The translations under genes and the position numbers were made by a program. A stretch of 64,000 bases of DNA from NCBI RefSeq assembly GCF_037914945.1, contig NZ_CP149787.1, positions 3,348,001 through 3,412,000 on the forward strand. Direction: 5' to 3'. Within the stretch, counting starts at the first letter, position 1. Each line of letters begins with the position of its first letter. The notes beneath the pieces are model-generated. The model was not told the DNA's origin and searched no databases. It saw nothing but the letters and a program-made list of their open reading frames with translations. The DNA is from Haloterrigena sp. KLK7 (GTDB lineage: Archaea; Halobacteriota; Halobacteria; Halobacteriales; Natrialbaceae). Below are positions 1 through 8,060 of this stretch, in pieces.

Positions 1-232
1 CCGGCGTGATCGAGTCGTCGTGGTGGGCGTGGTACCGACGCCGCTGGGCGTAGCCGCCGGCCATCCCGACCGCGATGTCCTCGTGGAGCCCGAGCCGGTA
101 CTCGAGGTCGCTCTCGCCGATGGCCTGGACGATCGGCAGCTCCGTCGTTCCGGGGTTCCCGAAGACGTAGTCGACGCCGTAGGACTCGAGCGCGTCCGTA
201 ACGAGGTCGGCTCCGGTGTATCCGTCTGCCAT
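1..232 (-). CDS. Thiamine-pyrophosphate-dependent enzyme, N-terminal part (partial)
   Basis: Only the first 77 codons lie in the window; the gene runs off the left edge. The protein begins MADGYTGADLV and reads on with VFGNPGTTELP and then LHEDIAVGMAGGYA. This is the N-terminal TPP-binding (pyrimidine) domain of the acetolactate synthase / benzoylformate decarboxylase superfamily, in which the Glu of the HE pair activates the cofactor (here H-E-D). The ATG at 232 fits because the conserved domain starts within the first ten residues. The substrate cannot be decided from this fragment; acetolactate synthase-like, benzoylformate or sulfopyruvate decarboxylase-like enzymes share this region. It is divergently transcribed from the UbiA gene. 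Confidence 0.8.
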   Translation of the reverse strand, partial: MADGYTGADLVTDALESYGVDYVFGNPGTTELPIVQAIGESDLEYRLGLHEDIAVGMAGGYAQRRRYHAHHDDSITP

Positions 233-407
233 GCCCGCCAGTGACACGGGACAGTACATCAAAGTGTGCGTTACGGTGTACCGCACCGGTTGCGCGGACC
301 GCGGGCGTGCATCCGCGACGGGAATCGTCGGCCGTTCGATGGCCGCCCGTCCGCAGCGAACGGGGTGCCGGCACGGGTATTATGTATCAGTTCGTTGTCG
401 ATCAGGT

Positions 408-1274
408 ATGGCCCTCGCGAGAACCGGCTCGGGCCCGCGAGCGACGGCGCGAGCGTTCTGGTCGCAGGTCCACCCCGTGTTCATGACGCCGCCGGTCGCG
501 GCGGCGCTGTTCGGGGGGATCCTCGCCGGGCGCATCGATCCGCTGCCCGCGGCGATCCACGCCGTCGCGATCTTCGCCGCGGTCTACACGGCCCACGTCA
601 AGGACGGCTACGTCGACTTCCACGTTCGCGGCGAGGACGACGACCATCCGCTGACCGAGCGGGGCTGTCGCGTGGGATTGGCGCTCTCGACGACGGTGTT
701 CGCCGTCTGCTGTGTGCTGTTGGGTCTGCTCGTTGACCCGATCGCGGCCGCGCTGACGCTGCCGACGTGGCTGATCGCTTACTACCACGCGCCGCAGTTG
801 GACACGAACCCCCTCACGGCGACGACCGGCTACCCGCTCGGGATCGCCCTCGCGATCCTCGGCGGGTTCTACGTGCAGGCCGGCGCGGTCACCGCCGTCG
901 CGCTGGGGTTCGCCCTGATCTTCCTCGTGCTCCTGTCGGGAATCAAGGTCATCGACGACGCGCAGGACTACGACTACGACCGCTCGATCGAGAAACGCAC
1001 CGTCGCCGTCGCCGTCGGTCCGGACCGGGCGTACGCGCTGGCGTACGGGCTAATGGTGACGGCGCTGCTGGCCGTCCTCGCCTTCGCCGTCGCGCGCGTC
1101 TTCCCGCCGACGACGGCCCTCGCTGCGCTCGCCTTCGGCGCGGTCGCGCTCGTCGCTCGCCGCGCGGAGCCGACCATCGCCACGATGTTGCTCGTCCGCG
1201 GCTCCTACGTCTTCCTCGCCGTGCTCGTCACCGCCGTCTGGTTCGAGCCGCTCGCCGGCGTCGGGCTCCCGTGA
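408..1274 (+). CDS. UbiA family prenyltransferase
   Basis: A 288-residue integral membrane protein with about eight hydrophobic segments. The two Asp-rich signatures of UbiA prenyltransferases, which bind the prenyl diphosphate through magnesium, are visible: HVKDGYVDFHVRGEDDDH near residues 62-80, which is a modified first motif, and KVIDDAQDYDYDRSIEKRT near residues 180-198. In haloarchaea such enzymes attach prenyl chains to glycerol phosphate, quinone or tetrapyrrole-type acceptors; the acceptor here is not evident. The ATG at 408 is preferred over upstream in-frame codons because a TATA-like TATTATGT lies about 25 bases upstream, as expected for a leaderless haloarchaeal transcript, and because the upstream extension looks non-coding. 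Confidence 0.85.
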   Translation: MALARTGSGPRATARAFWSQVHPVFMTPPVAAALFGGILAGRIDPLPAAIHAVAIFAAVYTAHVKDGYVDFHVRGEDDDHPLTERGCRVGLALSTTVFAVCCVLLGLLVDPIAAALTLPTWLIAYYHAPQLDTNPLTATTGYPLGIALAILGGFYVQAGAVTAVALGFALIFLVLLSGIKVIDDAQDYDYDRSIEKRTVAVAVGPDRAYALAYGLMVTALLAVLAFAVARVFPPTTALAALAFGAVALVARRAEPTIATMLLVRGSYVFLAVLVTAVWFEPLAGVGLP

Positions 1275-1302
1275 GCGAACCGCGACGAGTCGGCGGCGCT
1301 GC

Positions 1303-1560
1303 TCACTCCTCGTCGGACGCTTTCGGCGGCTTCCAGTCCATTTTGAGGGTGATCGTCTCGCGTGAACCCCGCAGGATCGACGACCGCTCGCGAACGCCCA
1401 GTTCGTAGGCGATCGTCGGCGACGGCCGGAGGGAGACCGTCTTGTTCCCCGTCCGGATCGACGCCGGGCCGTCGCCCTCGAGTTCGTCGGCCAGTTCGCG
1501 GAGCCGTTCGGCGGCCTCGTCGCGCGTGAGTTCCTCGGCGGAGAGGGTCTTGTCCACCAT
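1303..1560 (-). CDS. Amphi-Trp domain protein
   Basis: An 85-residue acidic protein, MVDKTLSAEELTRDEAAERL at the start, with the N-terminal helix followed by a short beta-rich part ending TITLKMDWKPP. The tail with alternating hydrophobic residues and a Trp is the mark of the amphi-Trp family, small proteins common in haloarchaea and some bacteria whose function is not established. It faces the UbiA gene tail-to-tail with a gap of under 30 bases. The ATG at 1560 is chosen because upstream in-frame sequence (to 1719) has no family similarity. Confidence 0.75.
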   Translation of the reverse strand: MVDKTLSAEELTRDEAAERLRELADELEGDGPASIRTGNKTVSLRPSPTIAYELGVRERSSILRGSRETITLKMDWKPPKASDEE

Positions 1561-1804
1561 ACGAGAGCCTCCAACGAACGCCGGAAAAAGCGATATGCCT
1601 AACGAAGATGGCCTCGAGTCCTCGCCGGACGCGAGTCGATGACGTTCGCAGCGATAGCAGCGGTCACGAGGCGGTACTGACGATCTTGGTTCCCTCTCAC
1701 GAGTCCACACACTGTACACAACTCATAACTCACATCGTGATCCGACCGAATTTCGCGGTCACTACAGATGCGAATGTGTCAACAAAATATATAGCGGCTG
1801 AAAA

Positions 1805-1812
1805 CAAGGAGA
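1805..1812 (+). promoter_or_regulatory. Shine-Dalgarno site for the 1817 gene
   Basis: The sequence CAAGGAGAG ends a few bases before the ATG at 1817 and matches the 3' end of archaeal 16S rRNA. This is notable because most genes in this window appear to be leaderless or to lack such a site. It also fixes the start codon of the small membrane protein. Confidence 0.5.
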
Positions 1813-1816
1813 GTAT

Positions 1817-2044
1817 ATGGAGCCGTCATTTCGTCGTGATACGCTCATTTTCCTCAGTGTATTTGCAGCAGGCCTCATACTAGTCGGCGTTCTCGAGGCA
1901 GTTTTGCTCGGACGCACACCCTCCGTGTTTCTTCGTGACGTATTCACCGACCCCATTTGGCTGTTCCACTGTGTGCTACTGACAGCCATATGGTTTCGGA
2001 TGTATCCAAAGTTCCAGAGAACGTACGAGAGGCGAACGAGCTAA
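1817..2044 (+). CDS. Small two-helix membrane protein, unknown
   Basis: A 75-residue protein with two hydrophobic segments, roughly residues 10-30 (LIFLSVFAAGLILVGVLEAV) and 46-62 (DPIWLFHCVLLTAIWF), and basic ends. I do not recognise a family. Translation is supported by a clear ribosome-binding site, AAGGAGAG, five bases before the ATG, and by an AT-rich promoter-like stretch with ATATATA about 28 bases upstream. Third codon positions are less GC-rich than in neighbours, so it may be a recent acquisition or fast-evolving gene. Confidence 0.5.
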   Translation: MEPSFRRDTLIFLSVFAAGLILVGVLEAVLLGRTPSVFLRDVFTDPIWLFHCVLLTAIWFRMYPKFQRTYERRTS

Positions 2045-2120
2045 CTCACCGCTGCTCCGCTACCTACTCAGTCTGTACTGACCACCCTAATTACAACGCA
2101 ATTCAGCTTGTTGGGGATGA

Positions 2121-3299
2121 TCAATTAGTGCTCACGATCTTGATCACGTCGCCCTCCTCGAGCTCGTACTCCTCGCCGACCTCCCGGTTCGTCTTCGCGT
2201 TGACGGCGTGGAGGTAGCCGTCGCCGATGTCGGAGTGGACGGCGTAGGCCAGATCGACCGGCGTCGAGCCGTCGGGCAGCAGGAAGGCGTCGGGCAGGAC
2301 ATTGCCGCTGCCGTCGGACCACTTCGCGGCGTCCTCGACCGGATAGGCGGTGAGGTGCTCGAGCAGGTCGTAGACCGCGTAGTTCAGCGCGCTCTGGACG
2401 CCGGTGCCGCCGTACTCGGTCATCGACGCGGCGAGGTCCTCGAGCGCCTCTCGCTGGGCGTCGTTGACGTCGTCGCCGATCGCGAGGGTCTCGTCGCCGG
2501 GGTCGTAGTCGACCAATCCGTTGTCGGCGGCCCGTCGCAGCGCGAGTTCGCCCTCCGCGGTCGTGGGGATGACGGGCTTGTCGAGCTCGAGCAGCTTCTC
2601 GACGTTCTCCTCGGGGGCGACGTCGATCTTGTTCGCCGCGACGACGATCGGTTTGGTGCGCTCGCGGACCAGCCGCGCGAGTTCCTCGCGGTGCTCGTCC
2701 TCCCACTGGATCGGGTCCTCGGGGTAGTCCAGTTCCCGGAGGACGACGGCGATCTGTTTGGGCGAGGCGCCGAAGCCCGAGAGCATGTCCCCGAGGACGT
2801 CGTCGATGTCGAAATCGGGCGACCGGGACTTGCGCTCGACGGACTCCCAGTTGTTCTCGACGATGCCGGCCAGCCAGAGGTCCATCTCCTCCTCGACGAA
2901 GTCGATGTCCTCGAGCGGGTCGTGCTCCCCGATGTCAACGGGTTCGCCCTTCTCGTTGGTCCCGCCGGAGGCGTCGATCACGTTGACGATGACGTCCGCG
3001 TTCGTCAGTTCGTCGAGGAACTGGTTGCCCAGCCCCTTCCCCTCGTGGGCGCCCGGCACCAGCCCCGCGACGTCGATCAGTTCGATCGGGACGTAGCGCT
3101 TGCCGTCCTCGCAGTCGTCCGCGTTACAGCGCTCCTCGCGCTCGAGGCAGGGACAGTCGGTCCTGACGTAGCTGACGCCGCGGTTGGCGTCGATCGTCGT
3201 GAAGGGGTAGTTGGCGACGTCGACGTCGGCCATCGTCGCCGCGGTGTAGAACGTGGACTTGCCGGCGTTGGGCTTTCCGGCAAGCGCGATCGAAAGCAT
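2121..3299 (-). CDS. OBG/YchF-type GTP-binding protein
   Basis: A 392-residue TRAFAC GTPase of the Obg/YchF group. Visible motifs are the P-loop GKPNAGKS (residues 8-15), the switch II region ELIDVAGLVPGAHEGKGLGN with DVAG, the NKID specificity motif near residue 220, and a C-terminal TGS domain ending GDVIKIVSTN. Between G1 and G3 there is a cysteine cluster (CPCLEREERCNADDC) characteristic of archaeal and eukaryotic members. Such proteins bind ATP or GTP and associate with ribosomes or translation factors. The ATG at 3299 is directly followed by the beta-strand leading into the P-loop, so the start is secure. Confidence 0.9.
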   Translation of the reverse strand: MLSIALAGKPNAGKSTFYTAATMADVDVANYPFTTIDANRGVSYVRTDCPCLEREERCNADDCEDGKRYVPIELIDVAGLVPGAHEGKGLGNQFLDELTNADVIVNVIDASGGTNEKGEPVDIGEHDPLEDIDFVEEEMDLWLAGIVENNWESVERKSRSPDFDIDDVLGDMLSGFGASPKQIAVVLRELDYPEDPIQWEDEHREELARLVRERTKPIVVAANKIDVAPEENVEKLLELDKPVIPTTAEGELALRRAADNGLVDYDPGDETLAIGDDVNDAQREALEDLAASMTEYGGTGVQSALNYAVYDLLEHLTAYPVEDAAKWSDGSGNVLPDAFLLPDGSTPVDLAYAVHSDIGDGYLHAVNAKTNREVGEEYELEEGDVIKIVSTN

Positions 3300-3488
3300 G
3301 GCTCAGGGTAGCAGGGTCCGGGAAAACTACCTTTCGATTCCGGGAGTGGCGCCTCGAGTCCGCGAACGTCGGCTCCGACGGGAGCCGACCACGCACTCGA
3401 GCAGTCGCCGTGAGTCCCCGACCGGTCGCCGCGAACCCCTTCGATTGAAGGGTTCAGGCTCACCTGCCCCGCTCGGCAACGGCCGGAT

Positions 3489-3899
3489 ATGCAGTACGAC
3501 GACTTCATCGGCGAAGTTCAGCACCGCGCACAGCTCGACTCCCGAGAGGCCGCGCTGAGTATCTCCCGAGCGACCCTGACGACCCTCTCCGAGCGCGTCC
3601 AGCCCGACGACGCCGAGAACCTCGGCGCGCAGCTGCCGGACGAACTCGGACGGTTCCTCGAGGAGGTCGACGACGTCGAGCGGTTCGACTTCGGCGAGTT
3701 CGTCGACCGCGTCGCCGAGCGCGAGGAGATCGGCGAGGACGATGGGGCCGACGCCGCCTTCCACGCGCGGGTCGTCGTGAGCGTCGTCGCCGAAGCGGTC
3801 ACCGGCGGCGAACTCGAGGACATCGAGCGCCAGTTGCCCGACGACGAAGGGTACGATCAGCTGTTCGAGATCGCCGAGGAAGAGGAGTATCCGGCGTAG
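3489..3899 (+). CDS. DUF2267 domain protein
   Basis: A 136-residue all-helical acidic protein. It starts MQYDDFIGEVQHRAQLDSRE and continues with AALSISRATLTTLSERVQPDDAENLGAQLP, the standard pattern of DUF2267, in which two repeats of a helical unit occur; the second repeat here covers about residues 75-130. The function of the family is unknown. The ATG at 3489 sits on the conserved first helix. It is divergent from the GTPase gene with 189 bases between them. Confidence 0.8.
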   Translation: MQYDDFIGEVQHRAQLDSREAALSISRATLTTLSERVQPDDAENLGAQLPDELGRFLEEVDDVERFDFGEFVDRVAEREEIGEDDGADAAFHARVVVSVVAEAVTGGELEDIERQLPDDEGYDQLFEIAEEEEYPA

Positions 3900-3998
3900 C
3901 GAAAATAGCAGTCGGAGCGACTCGAACCGGCCAGCGGTCGCGTCGCAAAGCGCATAGCGTCCCGTTTCAGGGACGGTTATGTAAAACGAAGCATCGAC

Positions 3999-4730
3999 TC
4001 ACAGTTCGATAGCCAGCATCACCTCGTCGACGTAGTGACCGTTGAGCTTGTAGTGGTCTTCGCGGATCGCTTCGATCTCCCAGTCGTGTTCTTCGAGGAA
4101 GGCGATGGCGTCGTCGTTGCTCGAGGGAACGCTCTGGTAGACTCGCTCGTAGCCCCGGGAGCCGGCCCACTCGAGGCCCCGCGAGAGGAGGTGCGAGCCG
4201 AGGCCGTGGCCGCGGTACTCCTCCAAGACGCCGACGGTCAGCTCGGCGGTGTGGGACAGCTTCTCGATCTCCGGGGCGTGCAGGTGGACCCAGCCGACGA
4301 CGTCCTCGTCGACGGTCGCGACGAAGAACATCCGGGACTCGAGTTCGTTGTGTCGCAGCAGGGCCTCCTCGTGATCGATCTCGTCGGCGACGCTCTCGGC
4401 CTCGATGTAGGTCTTCTCCTCGGCGACCTGCCGAATCGCGCCGATGATCCCCGAGAGGTCTTCCTGCCTGGCCGGCCGGACGTGGAACTCGAGGTCGTCG
4501 GCGACGTACTCCTCCTCGGCGCCCGCGTCGAGAACCACCCGCAGTTTGCCGTCCGCCGCCTCGAGTCGCCCGTCGCGTTTGAGGATCGCGACGTGGTGGC
4601 GGAAGCCGCTGGGATCGATGCGCAGTTCCGACCGGGCGTCGTCCGGATCGACCGCCCCGTGGCGCTCGACGTACTCGTAGATCCGTTTCCGGTCGTCGTG
4701 GCCGAACTCCAGTGGTTGGGTGGATCCCAT
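3999..4730 (-). CDS. Winged-helix / GNAT N-acetyltransferase fusion
   Basis: A 243-residue protein with two parts. Residues 10-65 form a winged-helix-like segment (DDRKRIYEYVERHGAVDPDD ... FRHHVAILKRDGRLE). Residues 80-240 are a GNAT acetyltransferase with the acetyl-CoA-binding loop EEYRGHGLGSHLL (motif A) and a motif B region ending YKLNGHYVDEVML. This architecture is common in haloarchaea and probably acetylates a protein or small amine under ligand control, but no substrate is shown. The ATG at 4730 is chosen because the winged-helix starts within ten residues; an in-frame extension to 4898 looks non-coding. Confidence 0.8.
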   Translation of the reverse strand: MGSTQPLEFGHDDRKRIYEYVERHGAVDPDDARSELRIDPSGFRHHVAILKRDGRLEAADGKLRVVLDAGAEEEYVADDLEFHVRPARQEDLSGIIGAIRQVAEEKTYIEAESVADEIDHEEALLRHNELESRMFFVATVDEDVVGWVHLHAPEIEKLSHTAELTVGVLEEYRGHGLGSHLLSRGLEWAGSRGYERVYQSVPSSNDDAIAFLEEHDWEIEAIREDHYKLNGHYVDEVMLAIEL

Positions 4731-4966
4731 GGTGGATGTTGCCACGCAACAGCACTTAACCCTTGGCAGGCAGCGGACGCTGGCGGGAACGGCAGCGGTG
4801 GGAACGTCGCGCGGGACGGTAACAAATAGCGGTGACGACGCGGACTTAATGGACCAACAGGTGAATCCGGATCGACTTCCCCGGCCGGTTCGTCTCATCG
4901 GTCACGTGAGATGGCTTTCGACCCGATTCGGGTCGAGCGAACGGAGTACATCTCACGTCTCTCTCC

Positions 4967-5425
4967 ATGATCGGAACGGACGTAGTCGCCGCCGGTCCCG
5001 TACTCGCCCTCGCAGTAGTCGTCGGACTGGCGGCCCACGAGTGGACCCACGCCCTCGTCCTTCGGCTCGTCGGGATCGATCACACGGTCTCCTATCTCCC
5101 CGGGCGAACCGACGGGATCGTCGGGCTGCTGACGTGTTGTCCGTGGGCCGTCGTCGAACCCCGACCGACCGGTCGCGAACCGGCGGTCCACCTCCGGGCC
5201 GCCGCGCTGGCACCAATCCTCCTCGCCGTTCCCGTCTTCGCGGCCGGGTTCGGCGGCGCCATCCCGGTCGACTCGCCGATCGCGATGGCAGTCGCGATCG
5301 GGTGGCTCGCCTGCGCGGTTCCCAGCCCGCAGGACTTCTCGGTCGTCTTCTACGCCCACCGCCTCCTCGAGGCCGAGACCGATGCCGATCCGAACGCGAC
5401 GGCGCTCGGCTCCCGCGCCGACTGA
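4967..5425 (+). CDS. HExxH-motif membrane protein, possible metalloprotease-like
   Basis: A 152-residue protein with about four hydrophobic segments. An HEWTH motif at residues 24-28 in a membrane-embedded context resembles the zinc site of M50-like or DUF3267-type membrane proteins. A later conserved acidic residue pair completing a site-2-protease is not obvious; the segment VPSPQDFSVVFYA near residue 120 is the best candidate (NPxDF-like). I therefore call it a hypothetical membrane protein with a possible zinc site. The ATG at 4967 starts right before the first membrane helix. Confidence 0.55.
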   Translation: MIGTDVVAAGPVLALAVVVGLAAHEWTHALVLRLVGIDHTVSYLPGRTDGIVGLLTCCPWAVVEPRPTGREPAVHLRAAALAPILLAVPVFAAGFGGAIPVDSPIAMAVAIGWLACAVPSPQDFSVVFYAHRLLEAETDADPNATALGSRAD

Positions 5426-5520
5426 CGGTCGTCGACTTCGTCGGGCGCTGTCGCGTTCTCGACGCTTCGGACTCTCTTTCTCACCCGCTCTCTCCACGAA
5501 TACGATCCGCAGCGGCGGAT

Positions 5521-6102
5521 CTAGCGAGGACTACGACGCGACAGTTCCGAATACCAGTGGCCCGCCGTCACGACGGAAAACGCCAGAACGACGATCGACG
5601 CCGCGGCGCTCCACGGAATCGGCAGCAGACCGCCCGCCCTCGCGACCACGAGCAGCGCGCACCACCCCACCGCTCCCGCGTACCGGCGCGGCCACGGATC
5701 GGTCGACGGCTCCTCGAGTCCCGAGAGGTACGGATCGAACTGGGCGGCCAGCGGAGTCGGCTCGACGATCCCGCGATCCTTGTCGTAGTCGACGATCCCG
5801 CGAGTGTCGAGTTTCGGCAGGTGTGACTGGTACAGGGAGATGTAGACGCGCTGGCGCTGGTCCGAGGTCAGGTTCTCGACGGTCGTCTCGTGTTCCCGAG
5901 CGGCGATCCGCTCGGCGAGGTCGCGAAGCGTCATCGGTTCGCCGGCGCTTCGGAGATGCCGGAGCACGTGGCGACGACGACTGGTCTGGAGGATGTGATA
6001 GATGTCGTCCGGCTCGAGTTCCGACTGTTCGCGCTTCGGTTCGGCTCCTCGCGACGAGTGTCCCACCTCGGTGCACCCGCTTCGGGACGCAGTGTCCGCC
6101 AT
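5521..6102 (-). CDS. DUF7344-type winged-helix regulator with membrane anchor
   Basis: A 193-residue protein. Residues 30-110 (DDIYHILQTSRRRHVLRHLR ... SLYQSHLPKLDTRGIVDYDK) form the winged-helix domain found in many haloarchaeal DUF7344 proteins. The C-terminal part carries two hydrophobic segments (residues about 140-185), so the protein is probably tethered to the membrane. Members are assumed to be transcription regulators; no target is known. A TTATTAAC element lies about 30 bases upstream of the ATG on the minus strand and is a likely TATA box. Confidence 0.7.
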   Translation of the reverse strand: MADTASRSGCTEVGHSSRGAEPKREQSELEPDDIYHILQTSRRRHVLRHLRSAGEPMTLRDLAERIAAREHETTVENLTSDQRQRVYISLYQSHLPKLDTRGIVDYDKDRGIVEPTPLAAQFDPYLSGLEEPSTDPWPRRYAGAVGWCALLVVARAGGLLPIPWSAAASIVVLAFSVVTAGHWYSELSRRSPR

Positions 6103-6519
6103 CGTCGATAGGAGACGTGTCGACGGGAGCGGTTAATAACTTGGTCGTTCGGACCGATGACGTCGTCATCGAGGCCGCTCGTCATCGTATTCGAGCCTCG
6201 AGTGAAAGGAAGGAGTGGAAAGACGGTCACACAGCCACGAGTGACCGCTGTGATTGAGCACGAGTGATCCACCGGCGCGCGTATCGCACTCGGTAGCTCG
6301 TCGCGGGGTCGGCGTCACGCCGACACTCTATGTTTGTTTCCGTCCAATAATAAAGCTATTCCTCGAGGTAGATTAGCTAATCTATATCGAATTAGTGTAC
6401 GGTTGATTTCTTTGCCGAGTATTTATCGTCGGCTCGAGTATAGTGTCGACAAGAGTCGGGGAAAGATAGCCGTCTGTTCGACTCGCGTCTCGGAATCGGA
6501 CCGGCGAGGCGGGCGACGA
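6103..6519. other. Intergenic region with AT-rich stretch and 16-bp palindrome
   Basis: No convincing gene is seen in these 417 bases. The right part of the first 60 bases holds the promoter of the DUF7344 gene. From about 6330 to 6440 the sequence turns AT-rich and contains a perfect 16-bp palindrome at 6369-6384. The downstream flank is the 3' end of the HTH-10 gene. Confidence 0.5.
6369..6384. promoter_or_regulatory. Perfect 16-bp palindrome TAGATTAGCTAATCTA
   Basis: The sequence reads the same on both strands over all 16 bases and lies in an AT-rich spacer between two genes transcribed toward the left. Dyads of this size are typical of dimeric regulator binding sites, but no adjacent start codon depends on it clearly, so the role is open. 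Confidence 0.35.
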
Positions 6520-7224
6520 CTACGGATCGATCGCGGTCGGCATCGTCCCGCCCGTCAGCTCCGCGGTGACGAGCGCGGCGTGACACCGGCGGAGCCGTTC
6601 CGAGAGCGCCTGATGCGAGACGTCGAGTTCCGCGGCGAGCTCCTTGAGCGTGATCCGGCGCGGGACCTCGAAGTAGCCGAGCTCGTGGGCCGTTCGGACC
6701 GTCTCGTACTGGGTTTCGGTGAGCGGCGTCCCGGCGCTCGCCAGGTCGTCGATCCCCGTCAGTCGGGTCACGTCGACCTCGAAGTCGTACTGGTCGAACA
6801 GCGAGTAACACGCCGACAGCGAGTCCCGGTCGTGGAAGAGCAACGTTACCGACCACGATCCGTCGTCTCCGCTGGCCTCCAAGAACGCCCCGTCGTTCTC
6901 CGCGACGATTCGCTCGAAGAGTTTGAACCGGTCCCCGAAAGCGAGTCGGAACAGCCACCGCTCGCGGTCGGCGTCCTCGTCGGGACTCGACCCGTCGGTC
7001 CGCGTCTCGTCGGTCACGCTCGCGATCACGTCGACCGAGGGATCGGCATCGAGCGCCTCCCGGACGGTCTCCCGATCCGGGCCGGCGAGCCAGACCAGCG
7101 GCGGCGCGTCACCGATCATCCCGCCGATCTGGTACTCGAGGGTCGGTACTCGTTCGAACGACCGAGCGGCCACGAGACGGTCCGCCGGGATGTCGAGTTC
7201 GACGACCGTCGTCATTATCGTCAT
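6520..7224 (-). CDS. Bacterio-opsin-activator type HTH regulator
   Basis: A protein of about 234 residues (231 if the second ATG at 7215 is used). The C-terminal 55 residues, LTETQYETVRTAHELGYFEV followed by ITLKELAAELDVSHQALSERLRRC, are the HTH-10 domain of the Bat family. The N-terminal 160 residues match the sensory domain that often accompanies it (TTVVELDIPADR, later FLEASGDDGSWSVTLLFHDRDSL). Such proteins are haloarchaeal one-component regulators. Two closely spaced ATG codons compete for the start. Longer in-frame extensions to 7374 lack family similarity. Confidence 0.8.
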   Translation of the reverse strand: MTIMTTVVELDIPADRLVAARSFERVPTLEYQIGGMIGDAPPLVWLAGPDRETVREALDADPSVDVIASVTDETRTDGSSPDEDADRERWLFRLAFGDRFKLFERIVAENDGAFLEASGDDGSWSVTLLFHDRDSLSACYSLFDQYDFEVDVTRLTGIDDLASAGTPLTETQYETVRTAHELGYFEVPRRITLKELAAELDVSHQALSERLRRCHAALVTAELTGGTMPTAIDP

Positions 7225-7568
7225 CAACCACAACCGGGCATAGACTCGTTGGGTTTCCGGTAGCCTTTCCCGCCACCCAATTTCAGTGAGAGTCAACCGA
7301 AAATGAATGTTCAGACTGGGTAGTGGCTCCGAAGGGCCATCACGAACTTCGAGAATCCGTAATACCGATTTCACTTTCTGAAGGCATCGAAAAGCTATAA
7401 TATTAGCACCGGTAAATAGTTATCTGGCTAAGTGATCGAACTTGGCTGACAGGGAATGCAGGCCGGCTTGTGTCGCGTTTTCTCGCCGATACCGTCCAGC
7501 AAGCGCCGCTTTAGCCGCATCGCGCTCTCGGCTCGAACGCGTCGGTCGCGCCGCGTTCGACAGTGCGG
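7225..7568. other. Intergenic region, no gene seen
   Basis: These 344 bases separate two leftward genes. Both strands were inspected; the longest open frames have no family character and poor codon use. An AT-rich patch around 7385-7430 (CTATAATATTAGC) could hold a promoter, but nothing obvious is driven from it. Confidence 0.4.
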
Positions 7569-7961
7569 TCAGGCGCCGGCGGTGGCCGACTTCGTCGACT
7601 GACGGCCGCCGGCGATGCTCCCGGCGGCCAGCAGCGCGACTAGCGCGCCGGCGATGACGTTACTCCAGCGGATCCGATCGATCGTCACCTCGATCACGAA
7701 GGGGGCGGCCACCACCCAGAGCCCGAGGAGGACGACGAGCGCCGGCGCCGCGATGCTCGGGAGCCGTCCGCCGTCGGGCCATCCCGCCGCGTAGGCGGCG
7801 AAGAACGCGATCGCTGCCCCGACGAGGGCGTTGTTGACGACGATCAGTCCGGTTCCGGTCAAGACGACTCCCGACCAGAGGATCCAGGCGCCGATCCCGG
7901 CGGCCAGTCCGATCAGTCGGTCCGGCAGCGGCGAACGGTCGGTCGTTCGGCTGGTGCTCAT
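7569..7961 (-). CDS. SPW-repeat integral membrane protein
   Basis: A 130-residue membrane protein with four hydrophobic helices in two repeats. Each repeat has a Trp-Ser type element before a small-residue-rich helix: WILWSGVVLTGTG and IRWSNVIAGALVALLAAGS. This fits the SPW-repeat family of short membrane proteins whose function is unknown. The ATG at 7961 is chosen over one at 7982 because the shorter form begins with the common MSTSRTTD-type cytoplasmic lead. Confidence 0.6.
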   Translation of the reverse strand: MSTSRTTDRSPLPDRLIGLAAGIGAWILWSGVVLTGTGLIVVNNALVGAAIAFFAAYAAGWPDGGRLPSIAAPALVVLLGLWVVAAPFVIEVTIDRIRWSNVIAGALVALLAAGSIAGGRQSTKSATAGA

Positions 7962-8060
7962 ACGCGGTCGTACGCGCGCCATTGGTCTAAATGATACCCA
8001 CGCATTATGCCACGCGGCGACGAGCGCGACGCGTTCCGGCGCCCTCGCGAGACGACCGCG

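Noticed and set aside
216..407. N-terminal extension of the UbiA gene to 216
   Set aside because: The added 64 residues are Arg- and Cys-rich with no family similarity, overlap the divergent TPP gene, and lie upstream of a good TATA box for the ATG at 408.
7442..7657. A 71-codon plus-strand frame overlapping the SPW gene's 3' end
   Set aside because: It is Arg-rich, antisense to a supported gene, and has no family motif.
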